Source of the DNA: Halalkalibacter urbisdiaboli
GTDB taxonomy: Bacteria; Bacillota; Bacilli; Bacillales; Bacillaceae_D
Length of the DNA stretch: 64,000 nt
NCBI RefSeq assembly: GCF_002156385.1
Contig: NZ_MVJM01000001.1
Coordinates: 182,662 to 246,661, forward strand
Reading direction: 5' to 3'
The position numbers and the translations under genes are program-made. The notes beneath the pieces were generated by a model. That model made no database searches, was not told the DNA's origin, and saw nothing but the letters and a program-made list of their open reading frames with translations. Positions within the stretch are counted from its first letter, which is position 1. The number at the start of each line of letters is the position of its first letter. Shown here in pieces: positions 53,639 through 63,928 of this stretch.

Positions 53639-53805
53639 CAAATCACCCTTTCACATAAAAACTACACGATTTTATCAAAAATCACATTACCCATCCTTTC
53701 CTTCTTTATGATAAGATAATGTGATGGAATCTATCCTTGTAAATGCTGGTTCTGAAAAATTTTAAACATGCATACGATCGAATTTGGAAAGGATTGTGAA
53801 AAATA

Positions 53806-54408
53806 ATGACGATTCGATATCCGAATGGGAGGCGCTATACGACAACACAGCCTAGTATGAAAAAGAAGCAAGCAAAACAAATGACGTATAGTAACCGTGG
53901 CATGACGCTTGAGGAAGACATTAATGAAACAAATGAATACTACCTTCATCAAGGAAAAGCAGTCATTCATAAAAAACCAACTCCAGTCCAAATTGTTCAA
54001 GTCGATTATCCGAAACGTAGTGCAGCTGTAATAAAAGAAGCTTATTTTAAACAAGCCTCAACTACAGATTTTAATGGTGTATTTCAAGGTCGGTACATTG
54101 ATTTTGAAGCAAAAGAAACGAAAAATAAGCAGTCATTTCCTTTAAAAAACTTTCACGAACATCAAGTTTCGCATATGAAACAAATCGTTGCACAAAAAGG
54201 AATTTGCTTCGTTTTGCTTCGTTTTACAATAACAGACGAAGTATACCTTTTAGATGCTGTCCATCTGATTGATTATTATGAAAAGCAGGACCAAAAACGG
54301 AAATCAATTTTAAAAACAGATATTGAAAAATATGGCCATTTGATTAAAATAGGATATCATCCACGTATTGATTATTTATCTGTTGTTCAAGATGTTTATT
54401 TTGGTTAA
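53806..54408 (+). CDS. recU: Holliday junction resolvase RecU
   Basis: 200 residues with the RecU motifs: [45 protein letters not shown], and the nuclease residues in [13 protein letters not shown]. It cuts four-way junctions in recombination and repair. It starts 35 bp before ponA and is cotranscribed, as in Bacillus subtilis. The GGATTGTG upstream of the start is a weak site. Confidence 0.97.
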   Translation: MTIRYPNGRRYTTTQPSMKKKQAKQMTYSNRGMTLEEDINETNEYYLHQGKAVIHKKPTPVQIVQVDYPKRSAAVIKEAYFKQASTTDFNGVFQGRYIDFEAKETKNKQSFPLKNFHEHQVSHMKQIVAQKGICFVLLRFTITDEVYLLDAVHLIDYYEKQDQKRKSILKTDIEKYGHLIKIGYHPRIDYLSVVQDVYFG

Positions 54409-54442
54409 AGGGACTAGCTGATTTAGAAAGGAACGATTTTCA

Positions 54443-57067
54443 ATGTCAGAAAATACAAGACAAGGAAGGCGACAATCCCGTTTAGAAAAACGTAATAATG
54501 AACAAAAGGGAAAAAAACCTTCTAAAAAAAGTTTATTTAAGAAACTAGTTATTATTTTTACTACTATTATTGTTTTAGCCATTATTGGTGGAGGCGTAAC
54601 AATTTTTGCAATGATTCAAGGGGCTCCTGATTTAGAAGAAGAAAAACTTACCCTTTCTCAAGCGGCACAAATCTACTCAGACAATGATGAATTTGTTTCC
54701 CAGCTTGATGCGACAGAACGGCGAATTAATGTAAGTATTCAAGATGTTCCGCAAGTCGTTGAAGATGCCTTCATATCCGTTGAGGATGTGCGCTTTGAAC
54801 AGCATTTTGGCATCGATATTCGTCGCCTTTTCGGTGCGGTTGCTGCCAATATTACCGATGGATTCGGAGCTGAGGGTGCTAGTACGATTACCCAACAGCT
54901 TGTTAAGAACCTTTTCTTAAATGAACAGAAAAAGCTTACACGAAAAGTACAGGAACAATATTTAGCTATTAAACTAGAACAACGTTACACCAAAGACCAA
55001 ATTTTGGAGATGTATTTGAATCAAATTTATTTAGGGTCAGGGGCATACGGAATTGAAAAAGCCTCACAAACGTATTTCAGCAAGTCTGTAACAGAGTTAG
55101 AAATTGAGGATGCAGCTCTTTTAGCTGGTATTCCTCGTCGACCAAGCTATTATGACCCGACAAAAAACCCTGAGGCTGCCGAGAAGCGAAGAAACCTTGT
55201 TATTTCGCTGATGGAGAAACATGGGAAAATTACAGCAGATGAGGCTGAAAAAGCAAAAAATGTTCCAATCTCAGAGCAAATAAATCAAACCGAACGTGAA
55301 GCTTATCCATATGAAGCATTTTACAACCAAGTGTTATCCGAGCTCGAACAAATGGATGGGATTACGGTCAACGATTTATACAACGCTGGGTTAAAGGTTT
55401 ATACAACTCTAGATGTTGAAGCACAGCAGCATGTAGAAAACGTTCTACAAACAGACGAATATATTAAGCAATACCCTGAAAATGAAGATTTTCAAGCAGG
55501 TGTTACATTAGTTGATACGAAAACAGGGCAAATTAAGGCGATTGGCAGTGGTCGTGAAGATACCGGAATCCAACGTGGACTTAATTATGCGACTGAAATT
55601 AAAAAACAGCCTGGCTCGACAATTAAACCTATTTTAGACTACGGTCCAGCCATTGAATATCTTCAATGGTCAACAGGAAAGGTCATTGTCGATGAACCGC
55701 ATACGTATAATACTGGGGACCAAGTGCGTAACTTCAGTCGAAATTATGAAGGTCCTATGTCAATGAGACGGGCACTGACAAAATCACAAAATGTGCCTGC
55801 AATTAAAGCATTACAAGAGGTCGGCGTTGACCGAGCGCAAGGTTTTGCAGAACGACTTGGTGTTCCGATTGAATTACCAAATGGACAATCAACAATGCCT
55901 GAGGCGTATGGTTTAGGTGGTTTCGAGACAGGTGTTTCAACGCTACATCTAGCAGGGGCTTATGCTGCTTTTGGAAACAATGGTTACTATACAAAGCCTT
56001 ATACCGTTCGAAAGATAGAATTTCCAGATGGCCGAGTCATTGATATGACACCTCAATCAACATTAGCAATGAGTGATTATACAGCATATATGATTACTGA
56101 TATGTTAAAGTCTGTCATGACTGAAGGAACAGGTAGAACAGCAAACATCCCTCATTTACATGTTGCTGGAAAGACCGGAACAACAAACTTCTCTGAAGAG
56201 ATTCAAAAGGCTCACAACATCCCAAGCGGTGGTGTGCCTGACAAATGGTTTGCTGGGTATACGACAAACTATTCAGTTGCGGTTTGGACCGGTTTTTCTA
56301 AAAATGGGGAGAATAATTATTTAGATCAAGGGAGCCCACTTGCTCAACTTATTTTTAAAGAAATCATCGAGGGCGTTTCAAAGGATAAAGAAAATGAAGA
56401 CTTTACGATGCCAAATTCAGTTGTAAGAGTTGGTGTAGAACGGTCAACTGGACTACTGCCAAGTGAATTCACTCCTCAGAGCGAAATCGTCTATGAACTG
56501 TTCGTAAGAGGAAATGAGCCAACAAGAGTATCGGAAGAATTCATGAAAATTCCTGAACCGACTGACTTTACTGCTGGCTATGATGAAGAACGCAATCAAA
56601 TCATTGTAAGCTGGAATTATCCTGAAGAACATCGTGAAAAGGTGACGTTCGAACTCCAGCTAACTATTGATGAGGAAAGCCCGCAAACACTCGATCGAAT
56701 GAAGGATATGCAATACGCTTATAGTAGCCCTGAGCCTGGCTCAACGTACCGTTTTGAAGTTGTTGCTATTTTTGATGAAAGTGCAAACGTTAAGAGTAAG
56801 CCTGTAAGCGCCGAAGTAACTATTCCAGCACCAGTTGAGGAAGAACCTATCGATGACGATGAAATTCCTGATCCTCTTGATGAGATTGAAGATCCTCTTG
56901 ATGAGATTGAAGATCCTAGCGATGAGGAAAATCCTGATGATGATAGCTCACAAGAAGGTGACGCTGACAATAAAACACCTGGGAATGGTAAACCAGCTAG
57001 AACAGAAGATGATGATTCTGTTACCAGCCAACAAAATTTAAATATTCTTGATGACAATGAACAATAA
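54443..57067 (+). CDS. ponA: Class A penicillin-binding protein 1A/1B
   Basis: 874 residues: a cytoplasmic basic tail and one membrane span (about 37-58), a glycosyltransferase domain with the catalytic glutamate in ISVEDVRFEQHFG (Glu113) and ASTITQQLVKNL, then a transpeptidase domain with the active-site serine in KQPGSTIKP, the SQN and the KTGTTN motifs. A fibronectin-like region follows, then an acidic tail in which a 21-bp unit is repeated twice perfectly (56870-56911), encoding DPLDEIE repeats. It polymerises and crosslinks peptidoglycan. Confidence 0.97.
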   Translation: MSENTRQGRRQSRLEKRNNEQKGKKPSKKSLFKKLVIIFTTIIVLAIIGGGVTIFAMIQGAPDLEEEKLTLSQAAQIYSDNDEFVSQLDATERRINVSIQDVPQVVEDAFISVEDVRFEQHFGIDIRRLFGAVAANITDGFGAEGASTITQQLVKNLFLNEQKKLTRKVQEQYLAIKLEQRYTKDQILEMYLNQIYLGSGAYGIEKASQTYFSKSVTELEIEDAALLAGIPRRPSYYDPTKNPEAAEKRRNLVISLMEKHGKITADEAEKAKNVPISEQINQTEREAYPYEAFYNQVLSELEQMDGITVNDLYNAGLKVYTTLDVEAQQHVENVLQTDEYIKQYPENEDFQAGVTLVDTKTGQIKAIGSGREDTGIQRGLNYATEIKKQPGSTIKPILDYGPAIEYLQWSTGKVIVDEPHTYNTGDQVRNFSRNYEGPMSMRRALTKSQNVPAIKALQEVGVDRAQGFAERLGVPIELPNGQSTMPEAYGLGGFETGVSTLHLAGAYAAFGNNGYYTKPYTVRKIEFPDGRVIDMTPQSTLAMSDYTAYMITDMLKSVMTEGTGRTANIPHLHVAGKTGTTNFSEEIQKAHNIPSGGVPDKWFAGYTTNYSVAVWTGFSKNGENNYLDQGSPLAQLIFKEIIEGVSKDKENEDFTMPNSVVRVGVERSTGLLPSEFTPQSEIVYELFVRGNEPTRVSEEFMKIPEPTDFTAGYDEERNQIIVSWNYPEEHREKVTFELQLTIDEESPQTLDRMKDMQYAYSSPEPGSTYRFEVVAIFDESANVKSKPVSAEVTIPAPVEEEPIDDDEIPDPLDEIEDPLDEIEDPSDEENPDDDSSQEGDADNKTPGNGKPARTEDDDSVTSQQNLNILDDNEQ

Positions 57068-57077
57068 AATAAAGACA

Positions 57078-57131
57078 ATGAAGGCTGTGCCAAAAGGTTA
57101 AAAAACAACCTTTTGGCACAGCCTCTTCTTT
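57078..57131 (-). repeat. Palindromic terminator-like repeat, copy 2
   Basis: Almost the same as 48409-48464, in reverse orientation: CTGTGCCAAAAGGTT pairs perfectly with AACCTTTTGGCACAG around a 7-base A-rich loop. It lies between convergent ponA and dynA and probably ends both transcripts. Confidence 0.85.
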
Positions 57132-57133
57132 TA

Positions 57134-60100
57134 TTATATTAAGCTTTGCACCAATCGTAGTTCTTGCTCCATCTTTACCTGTTCCTTCGAATCAAGTAGA
57201 GCATCAAATCGGTCAATTTCACGATGTAGAGATAAACTAATTTGCTTTTTACTATCCTGTTCAAGCTCAGTAATAATATCATTTACTGCTGCTTTTGTCT
57301 TTTCTTCAAGCTCCAATAACACATTCTTCGTTTGTTCTGATACATCCTCCACTATACGCTCCTTCAACCGCTTTGCGTCACCTTCTTCAAAAAATGCTTT
57401 TAAGGACTTAAAATAGGTCAGATAAGGTTTACTATCTAAATCGATTAAACGCTCGTAAAAAGGCTTTTCAAGCGTAAAAGGCTGTGGTTCATATACGATC
57501 GAGAACGAGGCAAAGTCCTTTCTAATGGCCTGCTCAATTTCCTTTAGCCATGTATCAATGGCTTGCTTGATTGCAGCTTCGATTCGGATAAGAGTTGCAT
57601 GAAGTTCCTGCTCTAGGAAATGCTCACCTTCCCCTCTCCAGTCTTTAATCGCTGCTTCAAGAGATTGTTGCTGTGCTTTTTTGCTTGCTCCTTTAACCGT
57701 CGTTACATTTATCGCATCAATAAAACCATCATTTAAAACGTAACGAATTCGTTCACGTAGAAATAGATATAGTTGACTAACTTCCTGTTGACTATCATGA
57801 ACAACAGCTGTTAATTGTTGGTCACTAATTTTGGAAGCCCACTTTTCCACATTGTTCTTTATATGGCTCCGTTTTTCTTCTTTTTCCTTTTCGGCACTTT
57901 GAAGAAAATGAATCGCTTCCTCCAATTTCAACATATAGCGAGAAGCTTCCTGTTTAAGTAGATCAAAGCCAAGCCTCTTTAATTCGTGTATTGTTTGTTT
58001 GTAAAAGGCCTGCTCAAATTGTTTAAACCAGCTAGTTTTCTCTAATCCAGTTTGTTTTTCGAGAAGTCCTTGTTTACTTGATAAATGATAAATTCTTGGC
58101 TGGTCAATACCATTAGCTCGTAATTGGTCATAAACATGCTTTCGTACTCCGTTTAACTCTTGCTCACTTCCAGCTAAATCAGCTGCATTTAAGACAAAGT
58201 AAAGTTTGTCATGGCGAAAGCTTTCGTTTACCTTTGCCATTTGCTGTAGAAAGTGTTGATCTGCCTTTGAAAATGCGTGATTATAATACGTTACATAAAA
58301 AATCGCATCCGACTCCCGCAATTGTTTAAAAGCAACATTTGTATGTCTTCCATGAATTGAATTAACCCCTGGTGTATCGACAAGGACAATACCTTGCTTC
58401 GTTAATGGTGAATCATAATATAGTGTAACATCGTTAATAAGACATGCATATTTTTCTTTTGCGACAAGTTCGGCTAACTCATTACGATTTACCTCTCGTT
58501 TTGCACCGAGTTCCCACGTTGTTGTCGATAAGCTTTCTTTTAATGTTACTAAGTATTCTGCATATGTTTTTTGCCAGCTCGTCACATATTGCTTCATCAC
58601 AGGCTTCCATTTTTGAATCGTATCAATTGTCACTTCTTCATCTAGCTGTTTCGCGACTGCTACTATCTCACTTGCTAATACTTCCTTTGATTTCACCTTC
58701 ACAATCGCTGTATTATGCGGATGTTCGGGCTCAGCTTTCTTTACCGTATTTACAGTGGCTGTTGTCGGATGAGGGGAAACTGGTAAAACAGCTTCACCTA
58801 ATAATGCATTGGCAAAGCTTGACTTTCCTGCACTAAAAGCGCCAAACAGGGAAATCATAAACGTCTGCTCTTTATTCCGTTTCACTCTCTCAAGCAGCTG
58901 CTCACGTTCCCGATTTAACCATTGCTTCTCTTTAAACGTTTGCAACGCATCATCAAGACTAGCCAACCACTGCTTCGTTTGCTCATCATCAAAGTCACCT
59001 TGACCATGTTCAACCTCTTGTGCCCAGTCAGTGTCAATTACGCTATCAGTCGGAAGTGACACTTGATCAAATTGGTTTCCAGCATCTAGTTTAGGAAAGG
59101 GTTTTTGTGCTGCTGAGATTAACGCCTGCTCATACGCACCTTCATCTTGAAACTGTTTAGCTTGCTGATGATAGTAAGCGATACTTTTATTAAATCGTTC
59201 TTCTGTCTCAGCAATTTTTTGAACAAAATAATCAACCTGCTGCAGTTCCTCTAATTTCTTCTCTAACTGTATCCTCTCTTCAGACCAGTGAGTCTGCATA
59301 CCTTGACAGATTACCTCAAGTGCAGTCATAGCCTTCTGTTTTAGTTGTCTAACAACCTCGGCCGTCCGTTCCTTTGTAAAGGTGAAGACATAGTCACGAT
59401 TCATATGACCTGCAACAACGGCATTTTTAAAAAAGTCAGATGTGATGGTTACATGTACATTAGCGATTGCCCTTTCAACTTCATCACGGTTCGTTAAAAG
59501 CTCCCTCTCAAGTTGAAACGAGCGTTGAAAATGAAATTCAAGCTGACTTTTTACTTTGTCCTGTGTTTCTTTAACGAGTTTTTCGAGACGTCTGTTTTGT
59601 TCTTCTTCTGTTTTCTTTTTCGAGAATAAAATTCCGACCTTAAAACCAGGCTGAATACTCTCTAACCAATTTCTTGCAAGCTCAGTCGTTGTATAAGGAA
59701 ACAACGTAACATTTTGAACAATATCGTTCCATTCTTTTTGAAGTGAGGTCTCTAGCGTATGTTGGGCCAGCTTATTTCGATCATACGCTTCTCGAACCGC
59801 TTGTGCTTGTTCTAACTGTGACCTTTTGAACCCTTTCTCATGCATATCTTCAACGATAAATTCAGTTGCTTCTTCTTTCTCTTCTTCTAGTCTTGCTGCA
59901 ACACTTAAATAAAAGCTTTGCTGTAAGCGTTGCTTCGAATAAGGAAGTAATTGCTCACCATGATATAGAACAGCCTTCATTTCACGTTCAAACTCGGCAA
60001 ATTTATTCAGATGGTGTTCCTCGGCCTTCATGCTTGTATAATAGAGCTTCATAAACTGAATGCCCCAACGCGAAAAGCCGTGCCTAATCGACTCATCAAA

Positions 60101-60715
60101 AGCTTCAAACGATAGCTCATTCTCGTCATGCTTATCAATTTGATTTATAATTATATATAATGGTTTGTTTTCATCAGACAGCTGTTTTAAAAAATATAAG
60201 TTTGTTTCTGATTGAACATGATTATAATCCATTACATAAACGATAACATCGGTTGTATATAGTGCTTCAAGTGTTACAGCTTGATGAGAAGGGTCTGTCG
60301 AGTCAACACCTGGCGTATCATAAATAACGCTTTGATCGCCTAGAAAAGCAAGTGGGGCATGAATGGTCATTTCAGAAATATCGACTCCGTTCATTCCCCA
60401 TTCACGTACTCGTTGCCAAGGAATTTCCCCTTGCCATTCATTTGCTTTCCCATCACGTTTTACAACTGACAATCCAAGTTCCCCATTTTTTATTCCAATG
60501 ATATTTGCACTCGTTGGAATAGGACTTGTAGGTAAAACTTCGGCTCCAAGTAACCGATTTAGAATCGTTGATTTTCCCGCAGAAAAGTGACCACAAAACG
60601 CAACCTGAAATGTTGAATCTCCTTGTTTACGCTTGACGACGTTTTGTCGTTCTAGTTCACTCTCCGTTAACGTTGCTTCTCCACTCAAATATTTACTTTC
60701 TACTAGCGAGCTCAT
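57134..60715 (-). CDS. dynA: Dynamin-like protein DynA
   Basis: 1193 residues, exactly the length of DynA (YpbR) of Bacillus subtilis. Two dynamin GTPase units are fused: P-loops GHFSAGKST (42-50) and GAFSAGKSS (about 620-628), with switch motifs DTPGVDST and DTPGVNSI. Each is followed by long coiled-coil stalks. It fuses membranes nucleotide-independently and helps repair envelope damage from phage and antibiotics. GGTGGAG precedes the ATG. It precedes ypoC's upstream neighbours on the same strand. Confidence 0.96.
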   Translation of the reverse strand: MSSLVESKYLSGEATLTESELERQNVVKRKQGDSTFQVAFCGHFSAGKSTILNRLLGAEVLPTSPIPTSANIIGIKNGELGLSVVKRDGKANEWQGEIPWQRVREWGMNGVDISEMTIHAPLAFLGDQSVIYDTPGVDSTDPSHQAVTLEALYTTDVIVYVMDYNHVQSETNLYFLKQLSDENKPLYIIINQIDKHDENELSFEAFDESIRHGFSRWGIQFMKLYYTSMKAEEHHLNKFAEFEREMKAVLYHGEQLLPYSKQRLQQSFYLSVAARLEEEKEEATEFIVEDMHEKGFKRSQLEQAQAVREAYDRNKLAQHTLETSLQKEWNDIVQNVTLFPYTTTELARNWLESIQPGFKVGILFSKKKTEEEQNRRLEKLVKETQDKVKSQLEFHFQRSFQLERELLTNRDEVERAIANVHVTITSDFFKNAVVAGHMNRDYVFTFTKERTAEVVRQLKQKAMTALEVICQGMQTHWSEERIQLEKKLEELQQVDYFVQKIAETEERFNKSIAYYHQQAKQFQDEGAYEQALISAAQKPFPKLDAGNQFDQVSLPTDSVIDTDWAQEVEHGQGDFDDEQTKQWLASLDDALQTFKEKQWLNREREQLLERVKRNKEQTFMISLFGAFSAGKSSFANALLGEAVLPVSPHPTTATVNTVKKAEPEHPHNTAIVKVKSKEVLASEIVAVAKQLDEEVTIDTIQKWKPVMKQYVTSWQKTYAEYLVTLKESLSTTTWELGAKREVNRNELAELVAKEKYACLINDVTLYYDSPLTKQGIVLVDTPGVNSIHGRHTNVAFKQLRESDAIFYVTYYNHAFSKADQHFLQQMAKVNESFRHDKLYFVLNAADLAGSEQELNGVRKHVYDQLRANGIDQPRIYHLSSKQGLLEKQTGLEKTSWFKQFEQAFYKQTIHELKRLGFDLLKQEASRYMLKLEEAIHFLQSAEKEKEEKRSHIKNNVEKWASKISDQQLTAVVHDSQQEVSQLYLFLRERIRYVLNDGFIDAINVTTVKGASKKAQQQSLEAAIKDWRGEGEHFLEQELHATLIRIEAAIKQAIDTWLKEIEQAIRKDFASFSIVYEPQPFTLEKPFYERLIDLDSKPYLTYFKSLKAFFEEGDAKRLKERIVEDVSEQTKNVLLELEEKTKAAVNDIITELEQDSKKQISLSLHREIDRFDALLDSKEQVKMEQELRLVQSLI

Positions 60716-60735
60716 CTCTCCACCACCCGATTTTT

Positions 60736-61245
60736 CTATCTCTTATTTTTTTTATGCTTTTCCATTACGACATCTCGCGCATACAGTTTTTCTAATTCAG
60801 TCATCAATGCCTGTAATTGGACAAAGCTGTGAAAACGTTCTGGTCCTGATAATACAAAAGAAAGTCTTTCTTCAATATTAACCGGATGCAGCCGTAAATC
60901 TCCAGCATAATTTTCAACATTTAGTAAGGAAGGGACTGGTGATTCATTCATCCAAAATAACCCATCTATGAATAGAGCAATCATCTGAATCATCGGTTGT
61001 TTTGTTAACGCTTTCTGTCTTGTTTTAAAAAGAGCTATTAGTCGTGTTTCTTGCTCCTTCCAACATTCAAAAATGAGCGGTAAATATGTCTCTCTTTCAA
61101 GCCAAGGTTCTAGCGTTTCCGATAATTCGTAATAAAAGAGGTTCGTTTCCATAGTATGTGCGAAATTCGATGAAACGTCGATAACAACTTCCTCCGTTGT
61201 ATAAAACGGCTCACGTCTAAAGGAAGAAGGGATGAATAATCTCAT
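60736..61245 (-). CDS. ypoC: YpoC-like protein
   Basis: 169 residues, helical, soluble, with the conserved LIALFKTRQKALTKQPM, FIDGLFWMNE and LHPVNIEERLSFVL. It sits after nth with a 4-base overlap (ATGA), as in Bacillus subtilis, and 20 bp before dynA. Function unknown; likely cotranscribed with dnaD and nth. Confidence 0.85.
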   Translation of the reverse strand: MRLFIPSSFRREPFYTTEEVVIDVSSNFAHTMETNLFYYELSETLEPWLERETYLPLIFECWKEQETRLIALFKTRQKALTKQPMIQMIALFIDGLFWMNESPVPSLLNVENYAGDLRLHPVNIEERLSFVLSGPERFHSFVQLQALMTELEKLYARDVVMEKHKKNKR

Positions 61246-61898
61246 CCCGTTTGTTTCACTTTCATTCGTTTTTTTCCTTCACGACACACCGTCAATAAAG
61301 GACAAATATCACATTGAGGAGACTGTGCTTTACAATGATAGCGTCCGAAAAAGATAAGACGATGGTGCGAGTCAGACCAAAGCTCCTTTGGAATTTTTTT
61401 CATTAGCGTTTCCTCAACTTGCAATACACTGTCCTTCCAACGACAAATACCAAGGCGCTTGCTCACGCGCTCAACATGAGTATCAACGGCAATCGCCGGC
61501 TCGCCGAAGGCAACAGAAGTCACTACATTTGCCGTTTTCCTCCCTACACCAGCTAACTTGACTAACTGGTCTCTTTCTTTCGGTACTTCTCCGTTATATT
61601 CTTCAATAAGAGATTGTGATAATTTCTTAATGTTTTTAGCCTTACTTCTAAATAACCCGATTGAGCGAATATCGTTTTCTAGCTCCTCCAATGGTACTGC
61701 TACATAATCCTCTGGCTTCTTATATTTCTCAAATAATGAAGGAGTGACTTTATTAACGAGAGCATCCGTACATTGTGCAGAAAGAACGACGGCAATTAAT
61801 AGTTCAAATGGGTTGGAATGCGTTAATTCACATTCCGCATCAGGGTACATTTCAGCTATGACATCAAGAGCTTCATTCGTTTGTTTTTTATTTAGCAT
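61242..61898 (-). CDS. nth: Endonuclease III
   Basis: 218 residues with the helix-hairpin-helix and catalytic aspartate region LAGVGRKTANVV..AVDTHVERVSKRLG, and a C-terminal 4Fe-4S cluster CKAQSPQCDICPLLTVC. It removes oxidised pyrimidines from DNA and cuts at AP sites. It follows dnaD by 17 bp. Confidence 0.97.
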   Translation of the reverse strand: MLNKKQTNEALDVIAEMYPDAECELTHSNPFELLIAVVLSAQCTDALVNKVTPSLFEKYKKPEDYVAVPLEELENDIRSIGLFRSKAKNIKKLSQSLIEEYNGEVPKERDQLVKLAGVGRKTANVVTSVAFGEPAIAVDTHVERVSKRLGICRWKDSVLQVEETLMKKIPKELWSDSHHRLIFFGRYHCKAQSPQCDICPLLTVCREGKKRMKVKQTG

Positions 61899-61915
61899 TT
61901 TGATTCACCACTATT

Positions 61916-62620
61916 CTATGACTGTTCAAGCCAATTAAAGCCAGGGAATGCATCCGATCTTTGTCTTTCTGGCTCAGGCTTTCTCGTTTGGTTATATTTT
62001 CGAAATTTTTCTCCGTGAGCTTTTGCTTGTTCCAATGTTGTTACACCATTGCGCTTCCATTCAAATAGAATTCGATCAATATAACGAAAATTTAATTTAC
62101 CTGAAACAACTGCTTCTCTTAGTGCTCCTAAAATTAGCTCTGGCGAATGATTATCTTGGTCAATCCACATCGATAACGTTTCCGCTTCAATGGGTGATAA
62201 CGGGCGGCAAAATTCCTGTTCAAACCGTGTATAGAGCTGGCCTTCCTGTTCAAATTTAAGCTGTTCTTGATTTGTTTGTTCTTCTCCTTGAATATGTTGA
62301 AGTAACCTAATCCATAGTGGCTCTAATGTATAAAATTCAAATAAAATTCCTTGGTCATCCATTTGTTTTTCAAGTGTTAAATAACCCTTTTTTACAAGCC
62401 GCCCAAGTAGTTCAGCACACCCGCTGGTGGTGTGAGTCATTCGTTCACTCAAACGGTCAGGTGTTGGGAACTGTTCTCCTTCATCAATAAATGTTTGAAC
62501 CTGTAATAAGGCTACTAGTTCATCTTCTTTAAGCCCTATGCTTTTATAATGCTGTAAAAGTAATTTCGGGACAGATAAATGTCCTTGTGTTGTCCATTTT
62601 ACAAGCGATTTCTGATCCAT
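61916..62620 (-). CDS. dnaD: DNA replication initiation protein DnaD
   Basis: 234 residues: a winged-helix N-domain (about 1-100, DELVALLQVQTFIDEGEQFPTP) and a C-terminal DnaB/DnaD domain (about 130-200, FEQEFCRPLSPIEAETLSMWID and ILGALREAVVSGKLNFRYIDRIL), with the family tail. It loads the replicative helicase at oriC and at PriA-restarted forks. GGAGGTG-like site upstream. Follows aspB by 120 bp with no asnS between. Confidence 0.95.
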   Translation of the reverse strand: MDQKSLVKWTTQGHLSVPKLLLQHYKSIGLKEDELVALLQVQTFIDEGEQFPTPDRLSERMTHTTSGCAELLGRLVKKGYLTLEKQMDDQGILFEFYTLEPLWIRLLQHIQGEEQTNQEQLKFEQEGQLYTRFEQEFCRPLSPIEAETLSMWIDQDNHSPELILGALREAVVSGKLNFRYIDRILFEWKRNGVTTLEQAKAHGEKFRKYNQTRKPEPERQRSDAFPGFNWLEQS

Positions 62621-62699
62621 CTATAACACCTCTACCCGATATTATAACACGAGAAAGTAGCTTTGTTGCTTCCTTTTCTTCCCCGATAATAAACACTAA

Positions 62700-62730
62700 A
62701 AAGAGCACCTGCATAAACAGATGCTCTTTC
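62700..62730 (-). terminator. aspB terminator
   Basis: AAAGAGCATCTG and CAGGTGCTCTTT pair (one G-T) around six bases, followed by TTTAG on the minus strand. It separates aspB from dnaD. Confidence 0.85.
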
Positions 62731-62743
62731 CTTATTATAAGCT

Positions 62744-63928
62744 TTATTTTGTATTGTTACGAATAAAACGCTCAATTCTTTCAAGGGCAGATTCAAGCAA
62801 ATCTAAAGACGTCGCATATGAAAGACGAACATTTTCAGGAGCCCCAAAACCTGAACCAGGAACTAGCGCTACTTTTTCTTCCTCTAAAATAGCCGCAACC
62901 CAATCATCAACATTGTCAAAGCCTGTCATTCTTGCAGCTTCGCTAACATTCGGAAATAGGTAAAATGCCCCTTTTGGCTTAACGCATGATACGCCTGGGA
63001 TCGTAATAAGCTTGTCGTATACTTTATTTAAACGCTCTTCAAACGCTTGACGCATTTTTTCAACCGAGCCATCATCCTCTGTATAAGCAGCAATTGACCC
63101 GTATTGTGCATTTGCTGTTGGGTTTGACGTACTATGACTCGCCAGATTTGTCATCGCTTTTACCAAGTCCTGGTTACCTGCAGCATACCCAATTCTCCAT
63201 CCTGTCATGGAGTGAGACTTAGATACACCATTTACTATTAACGTTTGCTCTTTTAGTGCTTCAGAAATCTCTGCGATTGATGTGTGTATTGCACCACCAT
63301 AAACAAGCTTTTCATAAATTTCATCCGAAACTATTAAAACATCATGCTTCAAACATATTTCTCCGATTTCAGCCAATTCTTCCTTAGAATACATAGAGCC
63401 TGTTGGGTTACTAGGAGAATTTAAAATAAATGCTTTTGTTTTGTTTGTAATCGCTTGTTCTAATTGCTCTGCTGTTACTTTAAATTCATTACTCTCAAGC
63501 CCTTCAATATAAACTGGTTCTCCTCCCGCTAACTTCACTTGTTCCGGATAACTTACCCAGTAAGGTGTTGGAATGATAACTTCATCACCTTCATCAAGTA
63601 ATGCTTGAAATAATGTGTATAAGATATGTTTTGCTCCAGAACCAACAATAATTTCACTTGCCTTATATGTAATACCTTGGTCTTGTTTAAATTTCTCAAT
63701 AATCGCTTCCTTTAGTTTCGGTAACCCACCGGATGGTGTATATTTTGTATGACCTTCCTCCATCGAACGAACGGCCGCGTCAATAATATATTGTGGCGTA
63801 TTAAAGTCCGGTTCACCAGCTCCTAGTCCGATAACGTCATGTCCTTGCTCTTTCAATTCCTTTGCTTTTGCAGTAATGGCTAAAGTTGTTGAGGGTGTTA
63901 GGGTTAAAACTCTTTTCGCTAAATTCAT
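62744..63928 (-). CDS. aspB: Aspartate aminotransferase AspB
   Basis: 394 residues, class I fold-type I aminotransferase. The PLP lysine is in VSKSHSMTGWRIGYAAG, and substrate-binding segments are GAGEPDFNTPQYI and LNSPSNPTGSMYS. It makes aspartate from oxaloacetate and glutamate. The protein is full length and matches AspB of Bacillus. A terminator follows. Confidence 0.95.
   Translation of the reverse strand: MNLAKRVLTLTPSTTLAITAKAKELKEQGHDVIGLGAGEPDFNTPQYIIDAAVRSMEEGHTKYTPSGGLPKLKEAIIEKFKQDQGITYKASEIIVGSGAKHILYTLFQALLDEGDEVIIPTPYWVSYPEQVKLAGGEPVYIEGLESNEFKVTAEQLEQAITNKTKAFILNSPSNPTGSMYSKEELAEIGEICLKHDVLIVSDEIYEKLVYGGAIHTSIAEISEALKEQTLIVNGVSKSHSMTGWRIGYAAGNQDLVKAMTNLASHSTSNPTANAQYGSIAAYTEDDGSVEKMRQAFEERLNKVYDKLITIPGVSCVKPKGAFYLFPNVSEAARMTGFDNVDDWVAAILEEEKVALVPGSGFGAPENVRLSYATSLDLLESALERIERFIRNNTK

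Noticed and set aside
56719-57108. Serine-rich open frame antisense to the ponA tail
   Set aside because: It arises from the acidic repeat codons of ponA read on the other strand and has no start signals.
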